This document shows, piece after piece, positions 52,935-61,093 of a DNA stretch of 64,000 nt. Under the pieces are notes generated by a model, which saw only the letters and a program-made list of their open reading frames with translations, did not search any database and was not told where the DNA came from. This DNA is from an uncultured Prevotella sp. (GTDB lineage Bacteria > Bacteroidota > Bacteroidia > Bacteroidales > Bacteroidaceae). The stretch lies in NCBI GenBank assembly GCA_900320905.1, contig ONTZ01000009.1, forward strand, positions 1-64,000, given 5' to 3'. The number at the start of each line of letters is the position of its first letter. Within the stretch, counting starts at the first letter, position 1. Made by a program: the position numbers and the translations under genes.

Positions 52935-53761
52935 ACATCATCCAGCGTAATTTCTTCCGTCTGATCCGCATCGGAGCCTTCGAGCAGAAGGAGCAGGTCG
53001 AGCCTATGTCCGTCTACAAGTGGGGACAACTCTATCAACTGGCCGTCATGCACGATGTGGCAGGTTATGTCTACGAAGGCCTGCAGCACTGCAAGGACCA
53101 GTTTTTCCTCCATCTGACGGACAAGCAATGGCAACTATGGGAGAAGACCATCCTGGAGATACGCAAGAAAGCGCGCAATGCAGAAGAGGAACCCGACGAG
53201 TTCCTGCGGGCAGACCACCTGACGAACCCGCTGCTGAACAAGAAACTCCAAACCATCCTCGACGACGAACAGTCGGACATCCACACTCGTCAGGTGCTGC
53301 TCACCATCATCCGTGTGTCGCGACACATCCTCAACGAGGGCGTGCCCCTCCGACAACTCGTGGAACTGGGCATCAGTCTCCGCACGGATGGCCACCACGC
53401 TGACTTCACGACGCTGGACAAATGGCTTAAGACACTCCAACTACAACAAGTGGCCAAACTGGAGGCCTCACTGTTGATGGAACTGCTGGGATTCGAGAAA
53501 GAAGAGATTGCCTTTGCGGGCAGCAAGCGCGACAAGAACGTGGAACAAGTGGCACAAGAACTCATCGAATTCACCAATGCCCGTGCCAGAGACTTTTACT
53601 TTTCACAGGATGCCGGCAACATTTTCGTGCATACAAGTAACGGAAGTGCCATGCTCGGGCATATACACCGTTCCGCACGATACTTCCGTTATTTTCCTTC
53701 AGAGACGTTGACAAACTTCTTCGCGTCGTTTGCCCATTCCCTCTCACATATTGAGGAATAA
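52931..53761 (+). CDS. Protein resembling the C-terminal part of a nucleotidyltransferase-family protein
   Basis: 276 residues, soluble, overlapping the antiporter gene by 4 bases. The layout RLIRIGAFEQKEQVEPMSVYKW at the start and ILNEGVPLRQLVELGISLRT in the middle recalls uncharacterised nucleotidyltransferases, where such a stretch follows the catalytic domain. I find no GS-x-D-x-D nucleotidyl-transfer motif, so it may be a non-catalytic relative. Function unknown. Confidence 0.6.
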   Translation: MNIIQRNFFRLIRIGAFEQKEQVEPMSVYKWGQLYQLAVMHDVAGYVYEGLQHCKDQFFLHLTDKQWQLWEKTILEIRKKARNAEEEPDEFLRADHLTNPLLNKKLQTILDDEQSDIHTRQVLLTIIRVSRHILNEGVPLRQLVELGISLRTDGHHADFTTLDKWLKTLQLQQVAKLEASLLMELLGFEKEEIAFAGSKRDKNVEQVAQELIEFTNARARDFYFSQDAGNIFVHTSNGSAMLGHIHRSARYFRYFPSETLTNFFASFAHSLSHIEE

Positions 53762-53763
53762 GA

Positions 53764-54675
53764 CTATTGTTTTTTTGCAGGCTTGGCCGCCGTTTGTGCT
53801 GGTTTTGCCACAGGCTTTGCCACAGGTTTGGCAGGCTTGGGCTGAGCCGGCTGAATCTTCTGGGGCTCGGCAGCCTGCTGGGCTTTCATGATGGAATCCT
53901 GCTGGGCCTGACGGCGCTTGGCCTCGGCCTCTTCCCGGATACGGTCGTAGGCATTGGCGGCCTCGTCGTAATAGGCGCCCTGTTGATGGTTGTCCATATA
54001 TTTCTGATAAGCATCCATCGTGTCCTCCAACTTGGCCGCCTCATAGTCGAGCGAGTCAATCATCAGACGGGCCTCAGTCACGTGGATATTCTCCGGATTG
54101 CGATCCATAAACAATTGGAGGGTAACCTTCGACCGACTGGCCAAGGCGTTCTGCCAGTCGCGATCCACCTTCTTCAATATCTCCAGATGTGCTTTGATGG
54201 AATCACGATGTGCCACGGAGGCATCGATATACATGTCGAGGAAATTCTGCAGCACAGCAGGTTCCGCACTCATCATGGCATTCTCGTAGGCCCGCATCTC
54301 GATTTCCTGCTGCGACTTCTGATAGAAATAGATCCCAAGAAACACGATGATCAGGGCGATGACGAAGCCCACGACGACCGACGACCACAGAACCTTATGC
54401 CCCGTCTTCTTCTTGGGCTCCTCCGGCTGTGGAATCTCGGGAATCTCTGGCATCATGGCATACGACTGGGCAGCCACGCTCTGCCCGGCGGCGGGCTCGC
54501 TGGCCGAGGCATTGATACTGCAATGGCAGTTCGGACACTCACGGTCATCCTTGAAGATATACTCTCCACAGTCAGGACAACGGGTAATCTTTCCAACTAT
54601 CTCAATCCCGCATGAGGGACAAGTCTTGGCGCGGTCGCTTACCTGATGACCGCATTCCGGACACTTGATTATCAT
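53764..54675 (-). CDS. Zinc-ribbon membrane protein
   Basis: 303 residues from ATG 54675 (MIIKCPECGHQVSDRAK). Four CxxC pairs in the first 55 residues form two zinc ribbons. A Pro/Glu-rich linker, one membrane helix (about 97-118, VVVGFVIALIIVFLGIYFY), a helical periplasmic part and a Lys/Pro/Ala tail (KPVAKPVAKPAQTAAKPAKK) follow. A sensor or adaptor role is possible; nothing specific can be said. Short AATTTAA-type repeats lie just upstream (54678-54703). Confidence 0.75.
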   Translation of the reverse strand: MIIKCPECGHQVSDRAKTCPSCGIEIVGKITRCPDCGEYIFKDDRECPNCHCSINASASEPAAGQSVAAQSYAMMPEIPEIPQPEEPKKKTGHKVLWSSVVVGFVIALIIVFLGIYFYQKSQQEIEMRAYENAMMSAEPAVLQNFLDMYIDASVAHRDSIKAHLEILKKVDRDWQNALASRSKVTLQLFMDRNPENIHVTEARLMIDSLDYEAAKLEDTMDAYQKYMDNHQQGAYYDEAANAYDRIREEAEAKRRQAQQDSIMKAQQAAEPQKIQPAQPKPAKPVAKPVAKPAQTAAKPAKKQ

Positions 54676-54701
54676 ATCATTTAAATTTAACAATTTACAA
54701 T

Positions 54702-55583
54702 TTAATGGCGGAAACGGATCTCGCGGAGGGCATGGTTGCCGAGGAAGCGAGACTTGTCCACATAGCCGTTTATGCCGATGATGCGGCCCTTTCCAGTGTA
54801 CTGCCACATGGTGATGTCGCGACCGTCGGCCAGCACGGGCTCCTCATCCTGATACATAGCAATCATCAATTGGTAGTCGTCGAGTTGGCCTACAAGATGC
54901 CAGTTGTAGAAATTGCGGAAGGTGTAGACCAGGGGCTTCTGATGATAGGCGCGCTCCACCATCCGAAGGAAAGTCGTCAGCGAGTCGCAGAACTGAGCAT
55001 CGGACATATTGCCCGTCGTCTCTACATCAATCATCGGAATCAGATCTTGCTCGCCGGGCAGGCATTGGGTGGTGAAGTTACGCAATTGCTGGTGCAGCGG
55101 CGTCTTGGGGCGGAAGAAGTGATAGGATCCTACCTTCAGCCCGTAGCGATGAGCCAGTTCGATGTTGCGCTCGTAGCGCGAGTCGATGCGGTCGCCACCC
55201 TCGGTGGCTTTCAGATAGACATAGGCCATCTTCGTATGACCACCGACGGTTTCCCAGAACACCTCACCCTGATAGTGGCTCAGGTCGATGCCATGTACAT
55301 GACCGCAGGTGTCCTCGCACATGATATAGGGATCGCCATCCTCCAGGTTCACGACGGGCCGAGGCCTCTGGGCGACAGACTTCCGTCGCGCCGGTTTCTT
55401 GGCTGCCCGCTTCTTGGTCGAGGCTTTGGCGGCCTTCTTCGCCGTGGCCTTTTTCTTGCCTTTCACCACCTTGGTGGTCTTGGGGCGCTTGCGCCCACTG
55501 TTCTTCTTCGAGCGCTGGGCGTATGCATCTCCCACGGCAATGGCGAGGATGCAAACCAGCAGAAATATGATGAGTCTCTTCAT
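54702..55583 (-). CDS. GH25 lysozyme with Lys-rich N-terminal region
   Basis: 293 residues from ATG 55583 (MKRLIIFLLVCILAIAVGDA, signal peptide); the longer frame crosses the promoter. After the signal there is a 60-residue stretch rich in Lys, Ala and Arg (KKATAKKAAKASTKKRAAKK) that could bind wall polymers or nucleic acid. The GH25 domain follows: HVHGIDLSHYQGEVFW, AYVYLKATEGGDR, YHFFRPKTPLHQQ, IPMIDVET. Hydrolyses peptidoglycan glycan chains. Paralogue of the gene at 25368. Confidence 0.9.
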   Translation of the reverse strand: MKRLIIFLLVCILAIAVGDAYAQRSKKNSGRKRPKTTKVVKGKKKATAKKAAKASTKKRAAKKPARRKSVAQRPRPVVNLEDGDPYIMCEDTCGHVHGIDLSHYQGEVFWETVGGHTKMAYVYLKATEGGDRIDSRYERNIELAHRYGLKVGSYHFFRPKTPLHQQLRNFTTQCLPGEQDLIPMIDVETTGNMSDAQFCDSLTTFLRMVERAYHQKPLVYTFRNFYNWHLVGQLDDYQLMIAMYQDEEPVLADGRDITMWQYTGKGRIIGINGYVDKSRFLGNHALREIRFRH

Positions 55584-55603
55584 TATTTTCCAATTTTGAC
55601 GCG

Positions 55604-55611
55604 CAAAGTTA
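55604..55611 (-). promoter_or_regulatory. -7 box for the second GH25 gene
   Basis: Minus strand TAACTTTG, 20 bases before ATG 55583; it rules out the longer reading frame. Confidence 0.65.
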
Positions 55612-55653
55612 CGAAAAAAAAGAATTATAAACGATGAATTAGGATTTATTTTG

Positions 55654-55661
55654 TATCTTTG
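55654..55661 (+). promoter_or_regulatory. -7 box for the clostripain-like gene
   Basis: TATCTTTG, 20 bases before ATG 55682. Confidence 0.6.
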
Positions 55662-55681
55662 CACCCAAATTATTGAGATAT

Positions 55682-56971
55682 ATGAAGAAAATACTCTTTG
55701 CGATCATAGCAATGGTAGCACTCACCGCCTGCAACAAGGACGATGAAGACAACAAGGAAGTGAAGGCCGACCGCACGGTGCTAATCTATATCTCCGGAGA
55801 ATGCAGTCTCTGGGACTATGTCGATATCGATTTGGACGAGATAAAAACTGGCTCCATGAGCATCGGCGACAACAACCTGCTGGTCTACGTAGACCGCGGC
55901 TCCACAAGGGAAATACCCTGGCTAGCCAGAGTCAAGAAGGGGCAGTTCGTGGACTCCGTCTCAATCAAGAACATCGCGGATGAGATGAACCTCAACCCAG
56001 CGAGGACATCCGTAGCCGACGACCCCTACTCCAGCGAAGGTCAGGTGATGGAGGGCGTGATCAGATACGCCTTCAAGAAATACCCGTCAAAGAACAATGA
56101 CTACGCCCTCGGACTCTGGGGGCACGGCTCAGGCTGGTTGATGAGAGACTCCGTAGCCTATACAGCGATGGCGCGGAAGGCCTACGGTGTAGATAATGGG
56201 AGAAACGGCAGTGAAGATTTCGGCAAATGGATGAACATTCCCACAATGGCGAAGGTGCTCTCGAAACTGCCCCATCTGACGTACATCTTCTGCGACTGCT
56301 GCAATATGATGTGCCTAGAGACCGCTTATGAACTTCGCAATGTGACGGACTATATCATAGGCTCGCCCGCTGAGATCCCCGGTGAGGGGGGGCCCTACGA
56401 CAAGGTGGTGCCGGCCATGTTTGAGAAAGGGACTATCAACAATGTTCCATCGTTCGCAAAATCCATCATAGACTATTATTATGAGCAGCGGGCCAGTGGA
56501 TACGACTTACCCCTCTCCGTGGTCAGGACAAGCGAGATGGAAAACCTCGCCAGTGCCACCCAATCCGTGCTGAAAGCCATTAAGCCAAACTTAGGTGACG
56601 ACTATCCCGACATGACCGGGCTGATACATTACTACTATGATTACTCTTATGAAAGGGAATTCTACGATGCCAACGACTTCATCCTAAAATATGCCGAACC
56701 AGCCGACTATAACAACTGGAAACAGGTGCTCGACAAGGCTGTCATCTACAAGAAGATGGCCGAAAACTGGATGATTGATAAGAATAGTGTAAAAGCCACC
56801 TACTGGGAACGGTGGGATAGATATTATGGTAGTTATTTTACCGTGACGGAAGAGAAATATGGCGGCGTGAGTATGTTCGTGCCGACATATCCCCAGCGGA
56901 CTTCTAACAATATCTACATCCAGCGGATGGGCTGGTACTACGCCGCAGGCTATAATGAAATCGGGTGGTAG
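55682..56971 (+). CDS. Clostripain-like (C11) cysteine peptidase lipoprotein
   Basis: 429 residues from ATG 55682; a TTG nine bases upstream is less likely. Lipoprotein signal (ILFAIIAMVALTAC). Peptidase C11 landmarks: ALGLWGHGSGWLM with the catalytic His and YIFCDCCNMMCLETAYEL with the catalytic Cys, followed by GSPAEIPGEGGPYD. C11 enzymes cut after Arg or Lys and activate themselves. Probably faces the periplasm or cell surface. Confidence 0.88.
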   Translation: MKKILFAIIAMVALTACNKDDEDNKEVKADRTVLIYISGECSLWDYVDIDLDEIKTGSMSIGDNNLLVYVDRGSTREIPWLARVKKGQFVDSVSIKNIADEMNLNPARTSVADDPYSSEGQVMEGVIRYAFKKYPSKNNDYALGLWGHGSGWLMRDSVAYTAMARKAYGVDNGRNGSEDFGKWMNIPTMAKVLSKLPHLTYIFCDCCNMMCLETAYELRNVTDYIIGSPAEIPGEGGPYDKVVPAMFEKGTINNVPSFAKSIIDYYYEQRASGYDLPLSVVRTSEMENLASATQSVLKAIKPNLGDDYPDMTGLIHYYYDYSYEREFYDANDFILKYAEPADYNNWKQVLDKAVIYKKMAENWMIDKNSVKATYWERWDRYYGSYFTVTEEKYGGVSMFVPTYPQRTSNNIYIQRMGWYYAAGYNEIGW

Positions 56972-56983
56972 TTTCGCCCTGCC

Positions 56984-57060
56984 ATAGGAGATACTAGGCA
57001 ATCCTAGGAAATCCTAAGCAATCCTAGGAGATCCTAGGAAATCCTAGGCAATCCTTGGTC
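56984..57060. repeat. 10-nt tandem array with CCTAGG core between convergent genes
   Basis: Seven consecutive 10-nt units from 56991: ATACTAGGCA, ATCCTAGGAA, ATCCTAAGCA, ATCCTAGGAG, ATCCTAGGAA, ATCCTAGGCA, ATCCTTGGTC. Most carry the palindrome CCTAGG. The array fills the 92-base space between two stop codons. Confidence 0.9.
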
Positions 57061-57063
57061 GGC

Positions 57064-58383
57064 CTAAGATTGCTTGGGATGAACAATTACCTTTATCTTC
57101 GAAATCCTATGCTCATCGAGAGCCGTCACCTCGAACGTGAAGTTCTCGAAATCGATACGCTCGTGCATTTCGGGGAAATCGCCCTTGATTTCCAGAAGCA
57201 GACCGGCCAATGAGTCGGCATCCCCCTCCACCTCCTCGAAGGTATCGTCGTCGAGATCCATGATCTTGAAGAAATCGGAGAGCAGCGTCTTGCCCTCAAA
57301 CACATAGGTATTGGCATTGATGCGTACGTAGTTCTTCTCCTCATCATCGTACTCATCGTTGATCTCGCCGACAATCTCCTCCAAGATATCCTCCAAGGTA
57401 ATGATGCCGCTGGTGCCACCGAACTCATCAACTACGATGGCAATATGCACCTTGTTCTCCTGAAACTCGCGCAACAGGTCATCGATTTTTTTCGTCTCCG
57501 GCACGAAATACGGCGGACGGATGAGCGACTGCCAGCGGAAGTTCGCGGGCTTCGACAAATGCGGCAGCAGGTCCTTGATATAAAGGATGCCGCGCACATT
57601 ATCGATAGAGTCCTGATAGACGGGGATGCGGGAGTAATTGTTCTCTACGATACACTTGATGACATCTGGGAACTTGCTGCGGAAATCGAGATCAACGACA
57701 TCCTGACGGCTCGTCATCACCTCCTTGGCTGTCTCGTCTCCGAAGCGCACGATGCCCTCCAACATATTCTTCTCTTCCTTCAACTCGTCCTCGTCGGTCA
57801 GTTCGAGTGCCTGTTCCAGATCGTCCACACTGAGCACATGGCTCTCCTTCTGCACAACCTTCGACGCCCAGATGCCGGAGCGAATCAGGACGGAAGCCAC
57901 TGGATAAAACAGTTTCCGCAAGATAGTGATACCGCCGCAGTTACGACGACACATCGCCAGCGCATGCTGCCCGCAATAAACCTTCGGAATGATCTCGCCG
58001 AAAAGCAACAACAGGAAAGTCAGAAGTACGGTGATAACCAGAAACTCCAACCACCAGGCTGCCTGTCCGAAGTCGATAAGGTGTTCGAAGAAATAGGTGC
58101 TGAGCATGATGATAGCCACATTCACCAGATTATTGGTAATCAGGATGGTGGCCAGCGTGCGCTCAGAATCCTCGCTTAATTCCAGAATGCGCTTGTCGCG
58201 TTCGTTATTGCTTTCTTCCAGTTCGTTCAAGTCGTTTGGCGACAAAGAAAAAAAGGCAATCTCGGAACCCGATGCAAAGCCGGAAAAGGAAAGGAGAATG
58301 ACGGCTAGGGTGCCTGCAAAGATGGCTCCCATGGAGGGAGCCATGATAGTTACTTCACTCAATATTTGTTGAAGATAGTCCAT
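57064..58383 (-). CDS. gldE: GldE-like CNNM/CorC membrane protein
   Basis: 439 residues: DUF21/CNNM membrane domain (about 15-190), CBS pair (about 210-345, GIVRFGDETAKEVMTSRQDV) and CorC_HlyC C-terminus (about 355-439). Position next to ssb is the usual place of gldE in Bacteroidetes. GldE supports gliding in motile relatives; in Prevotella, which does not glide, its role is presumably in transport or secretion. The paralogue at 7018 lacks this neighbourhood and carries repeat inserts; this copy has none. Confidence 0.88.
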   Translation of the reverse strand: MDYLQQILSEVTIMAPSMGAIFAGTLAVILLSFSGFASGSEIAFFSLSPNDLNELEESNNERDKRILELSEDSERTLATILITNNLVNVAIIMLSTYFFEHLIDFGQAAWWLEFLVITVLLTFLLLLFGEIIPKVYCGQHALAMCRRNCGGITILRKLFYPVASVLIRSGIWASKVVQKESHVLSVDDLEQALELTDEDELKEEKNMLEGIVRFGDETAKEVMTSRQDVVDLDFRSKFPDVIKCIVENNYSRIPVYQDSIDNVRGILYIKDLLPHLSKPANFRWQSLIRPPYFVPETKKIDDLLREFQENKVHIAIVVDEFGGTSGIITLEDILEEIVGEINDEYDDEEKNYVRINANTYVFEGKTLLSDFFKIMDLDDDTFEEVEGDADSLAGLLLEIKGDFPEMHERIDFENFTFEVTALDEHRISKIKVIVHPKQS

Positions 58384-58394
58384 TTAGTACATCA

Positions 58395-58844
58395 TCAGAA
58401 TGGCAATTGCTCGCCATTATCATTATTGGAGACAGACTCAGGATCAGGCTCACTGGCCACCACGGACTGTCCTGCCGGTGTGCCAGCCGTCATGGACTGT
58501 TCTCCTGGTGTGTTGCCCTTCGGTGTCAGCATTTCCATATTGTCAGCCCAGATCTCTGTGGCATAACGCTTCTGACCCTGTTTGTCATCGTAGGAGGTAT
58601 AGCGGATACGACCTTCGATGTAGAGTTTGTCACCCTTGTGGACATATTTCTCAACGACTTCTGCCAGCCGTCTCCAAAGGATGATGTTGTGCCAGTCTGT
58701 GTGTTCCGGCACCTGAGTGCCATTCTGCAACGTGTAACCGCGCTCTGTCGTAGCAAGGCGCACACGAGCCACTGCCACGCCCTGATCCACATAACGGACT
58801 TCGGGCTCCTGCCCTACGTTTCCGATAAGCATTACTTTGTTCAT
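58395..58844 (-). CDS. ssb: Single-stranded DNA-binding protein
   Basis: 149 residues. OB fold in residues 1-105 (MNKVMLIGNVGQEPEVRYVD, HTDWHNIILWRRLAEVVEKY, YIEGRIRYTSYDDKQGQKRY), a flexible Pro/Thr/Gly linker, and an acidic tip ending GEQLPF in place of the usual DDIPF, used for partner binding. Upstream of gldE by 11 bases and probably co-transcribed. Confidence 0.95.
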   Translation of the reverse strand: MNKVMLIGNVGQEPEVRYVDQGVAVARVRLATTERGYTLQNGTQVPEHTDWHNIILWRRLAEVVEKYVHKGDKLYIEGRIRYTSYDDKQGQKRYATEIWADNMEMLTPKGNTPGEQSMTAGTPAGQSVVASEPDPESVSNNDNGEQLPF

Positions 58845-58874
58845 AGATATAAAATTTAAAAGGTTTATTATGGC

Positions 58875-59411
58875 TTACTTGGTCATTCCCAAGTAGCGGA
58901 ACTTGAAGTTCTTTCCCTTAGCCGACGGGAACTGACTACGGGCATCCACCCGCTCACGCAGATAGTCCACGATGCGGTTGTAGCAGTCCATCCCCGACTC
59001 TGCCTTCACATCGGCCACAAACTGGGTGTCACGATATTGGAACTTACCGGTGCCAGGCACCAGCAGCACGCGTTTGAAATCAATCGCACCTTCATACCAT
59101 CCCGGTCTGATCTCATTCAGGCGCACCAATGCCGGGGCAGCCGCCTTTGTTGGCTGTGGAATCAAATGCACAGCCTTCTTATCTTTAAAATCTTGCATAG
59201 TCTTTGCTTCTGTTTTAATGACAATAAAATACACTCTCGGACGCACTTTATAACGCTTAGGATAAAACACGTCGCTTACAGCGTACTCGCGGATATCCGC
59301 CTCAAGTACGGGGTTCATACCTATTTCATCTATATCCCGCAAGAATTCTATGGCTTCGTCAACACTCGCTACCAGTGTTTCACGATCGAAATACCTTAAA
59401 TATAAATTCAT
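58875..59411 (-). CDS. Conserved protein of unknown function
   Basis: 178 residues, soluble, no signal. Strand-rich: YAVSDVFYPKRYKVRPRVYF, IRPGWYEGAIDFKRVLLVPG, KNFKFRYLGM. I do not recognise a catalytic motif. It lies 30 bases before ssb on the same strand and starts near the last tRNA of the cluster. Confidence 0.75.
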   Translation of the reverse strand: MNLYLRYFDRETLVASVDEAIEFLRDIDEIGMNPVLEADIREYAVSDVFYPKRYKVRPRVYFIVIKTEAKTMQDFKDKKAVHLIPQPTKAAAPALVRLNEIRPGWYEGAIDFKRVLLVPGTGKFQYRDTQFVADVKAESGMDCYNRIVDYLRERVDARSQFPSAKGKNFKFRYLGMTK

Positions 59412-59446
59412 TTGTATGAGAAAAAGTTGTTTTCCTTAATAAAAAG

Positions 59447-59519
59447 AGCGGAAAACGGGACTCGGACCCGCGACCCCAACCTTGGCAAGGTTGTGCTCTA
59501 CCAACTGAGCTATTTCCGC
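59447..59519 (-). tRNA. tRNA-Gly (GCC), copy 1
   Basis: 73 bases, CCA not encoded. Acceptor GCGGAAA/TTTCCGC, anticodon loop TTGCCAA giving GCC, discriminator T as usual for bacterial Gly. Identical to the copy at 59780-59852. Confidence 0.95.
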
Positions 59520-59534
59520 ATAAAAAACGCATTG

Positions 59535-59618
59535 TGAAGAGGAGGAGACTCGAACTCCCACGTCGCAATTGACACTACCCCCTCAAAGTAGCGCGTCTAC
59601 CAATTCCGCCACCTCTCC
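59535..59618 (-). tRNA. tRNA-Leu (GAG)
   Basis: 84 bases with a long variable arm. Acceptor GGAGAGG/CCTCTTC, anticodon loop TTGAGGG giving GAG, T arm GGGAGTTCGAGTCTCC. Confidence 0.93.
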
Positions 59619-59645
59619 AACAAAATCAATACTGAAAAAAAAGAG

Positions 59646-59727
59646 TGCCCAGAACAGGACTCGAACCTGCACGCCTCGCGGCACACGCACCTGAAACGTG
59701 CGCGTCTACCAATTCCGCCACCTGGGC
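59646..59727 (-). tRNA. tRNA-Leu (CAG)
   Basis: 82 bases with a long variable arm. Acceptor GCCCAGG/TCTGGGC, anticodon loop TTCAGGT giving CAG. Confidence 0.93.
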
Positions 59728-59779
59728 ATTTTCGCATCTGGCCCATTACCAGGATGCCTCTTTTTTGTTCAATAAGTGG

Positions 59780-59852
59780 AGCGGAAAACGGGACTCGGAC
59801 CCGCGACCCCAACCTTGGCAAGGTTGTGCTCTACCAACTGAGCTATTTCCGC
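59780..59852 (-). tRNA. tRNA-Gly (GCC), copy 2
   Basis: 73 bases, identical throughout to the tRNA-Gly at 59447-59519; first gene of the Gly-Leu-Leu-Gly transcript. Confidence 0.95.
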
Positions 59853-59895
59853 ATTTTCATCCTCCTCTGGAGGGCATCTCTCTCGATTGCGGATG

Positions 59896-59926
59896 CAAAG
59901 GTAATGCTTTTTTCGGAACTGACAAA
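59896..59926 (-). promoter_or_regulatory. Promoter of the tRNA cluster
   Basis: Minus-strand -33 TTTG (59923-59926) and -7 TACCTTTG (59896-59903), 19 bases apart, 43 bases before the first tRNA-Gly. The four tRNAs lie within 410 bases without another box between them. Confidence 0.8.
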
Positions 59927-59989
59927 CTTTTTTGGTGTTTTTTTTCTAAAAAAATGCCATTTTATCGAAAAACGGGCAGTCCATAAGGC

Positions 59990-61093
59990 TTAATCCATCC
60001 GATTTCGGTAATCTTTGTACCCAAACTCGCGCAGAATCTCCAAGCGACCATCCACGTGCAGCATACCTATTGACGGATGGGAAATACCGTTGAAGGTGTT
60101 TGTCTTGACTGTCGTATAATGGATCATATCCTCGAAGATTATTTCCTCGCCCACCTGCAATTCATGATTGAAACGCCAGCAGCCCATAAAGTCGCCACTC
60201 AGACAACTATTACCACCCAAGCGATAGCCCCCCTCCTCCACGTGCTCGGCACCACGGACTTCAGGATAATACGGCATCTCCAAACAATCGGGCATATGAC
60301 AGGTAAAACTCACATCCAGAATTGCCGTCCGAATGCCCTTGTCCTCCACAATATCCACCACATGAGCCACTAATGGCCCTGTCTGCCAGGCAAAGGCACT
60401 GCCCGGTTCCAGAATCACCTTCAACCAGGGATAGCGCTGACGAAAGTCTTTCATCAGGCGAATCAGCAACGCCACATCATAGTCTTTCCGCGTCATCAGA
60501 TGACCGCCCCCGAAGTTAATCCATTTCAACTGAGGGAACCAGTGCGAGAATTTCTTCTCGATATGCATGAGCGTACGCTGGAACACATCTGCCCCACTCT
60601 CACAATGACAATGACAATGGAAGCCCTCAATGTCAGAGGGCAGTTGCTCCGGCAGTTTGTCGGCTGTCACGCCAAAACGTGTCCCTGGGGCACAGGGATT
60701 ATAGAGCAATGTTTCCACCTCGGAATACTCCGGATTGATTCGAAGACCCACCGAAACGTTTTTGGCTCGCTCACGGAAACGCTCATACTGAGAGAGGGAA
60801 TTAAATGTCAGATGCGACGAACAAATGACGATCTCATCAAATTCCTCGTTTGTGTAGGCAGGTGAATATGTATGAGCCGGTGCACCAAACTCCTCCAAGG
60901 CCAACCGCGCCTCCGACAGTGAACTGGCCGTGGTAGCGTGAATATACTCGCGGAAGACAGGAAAAGTCTTCCACAGTGCAAAGGCCTTGAAGGCAAGGAT
61001 AATTTCTATATCGGCCTTCGCCGCAACATCAGCAATGAGCGTGAGGTTGCGGCGAAGTTTCTTTTCTTCTATAATATATATAGGTGTAGCCAT
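59990..61093 (-). CDS. nspC: Carboxynorspermidine decarboxylase
   Basis: 367 residues, a PLP enzyme of the alanine-racemase-fold decarboxylases. It makes norspermidine or spermidine from the carboxy form in the alternative polyamine route. PLP Lys36 lies in IILAFKAFALW; other landmarks are FHCHCHCESGADVF, WINFGGGHLMT, ILEPGSAFAWQTG and LDVSFTCHMPDCLEMPYYPE. The start overlaps the stop of the upstream REC-kinase gene (TGATG), indicating coupled translation. The partner dehydrogenase gene is not in the window. Confidence 0.93.
   Translation of the reverse strand: MATPIYIIEEKKLRRNLTLIADVAAKADIEIILAFKAFALWKTFPVFREYIHATTASSLSEARLALEEFGAPAHTYSPAYTNEEFDEIVICSSHLTFNSLSQYERFRERAKNVSVGLRINPEYSEVETLLYNPCAPGTRFGVTADKLPEQLPSDIEGFHCHCHCESGADVFQRTLMHIEKKFSHWFPQLKWINFGGGHLMTRKDYDVALLIRLMKDFRQRYPWLKVILEPGSAFAWQTGPLVAHVVDIVEDKGIRTAILDVSFTCHMPDCLEMPYYPEVRGAEHVEEGGYRLGGNSCLSGDFMGCWRFNHELQVGEEIIFEDMIHYTTVKTNTFNGISHPSIGMLHVDGRLEILREFGYKDYRNRMD

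Noticed and set aside
54705..55637. 310-residue open frame opposite the second GH25 gene
   Set aside because: Antisense shadow; the minus-strand frame carries the GH25 catalytic motifs and a signal peptide.
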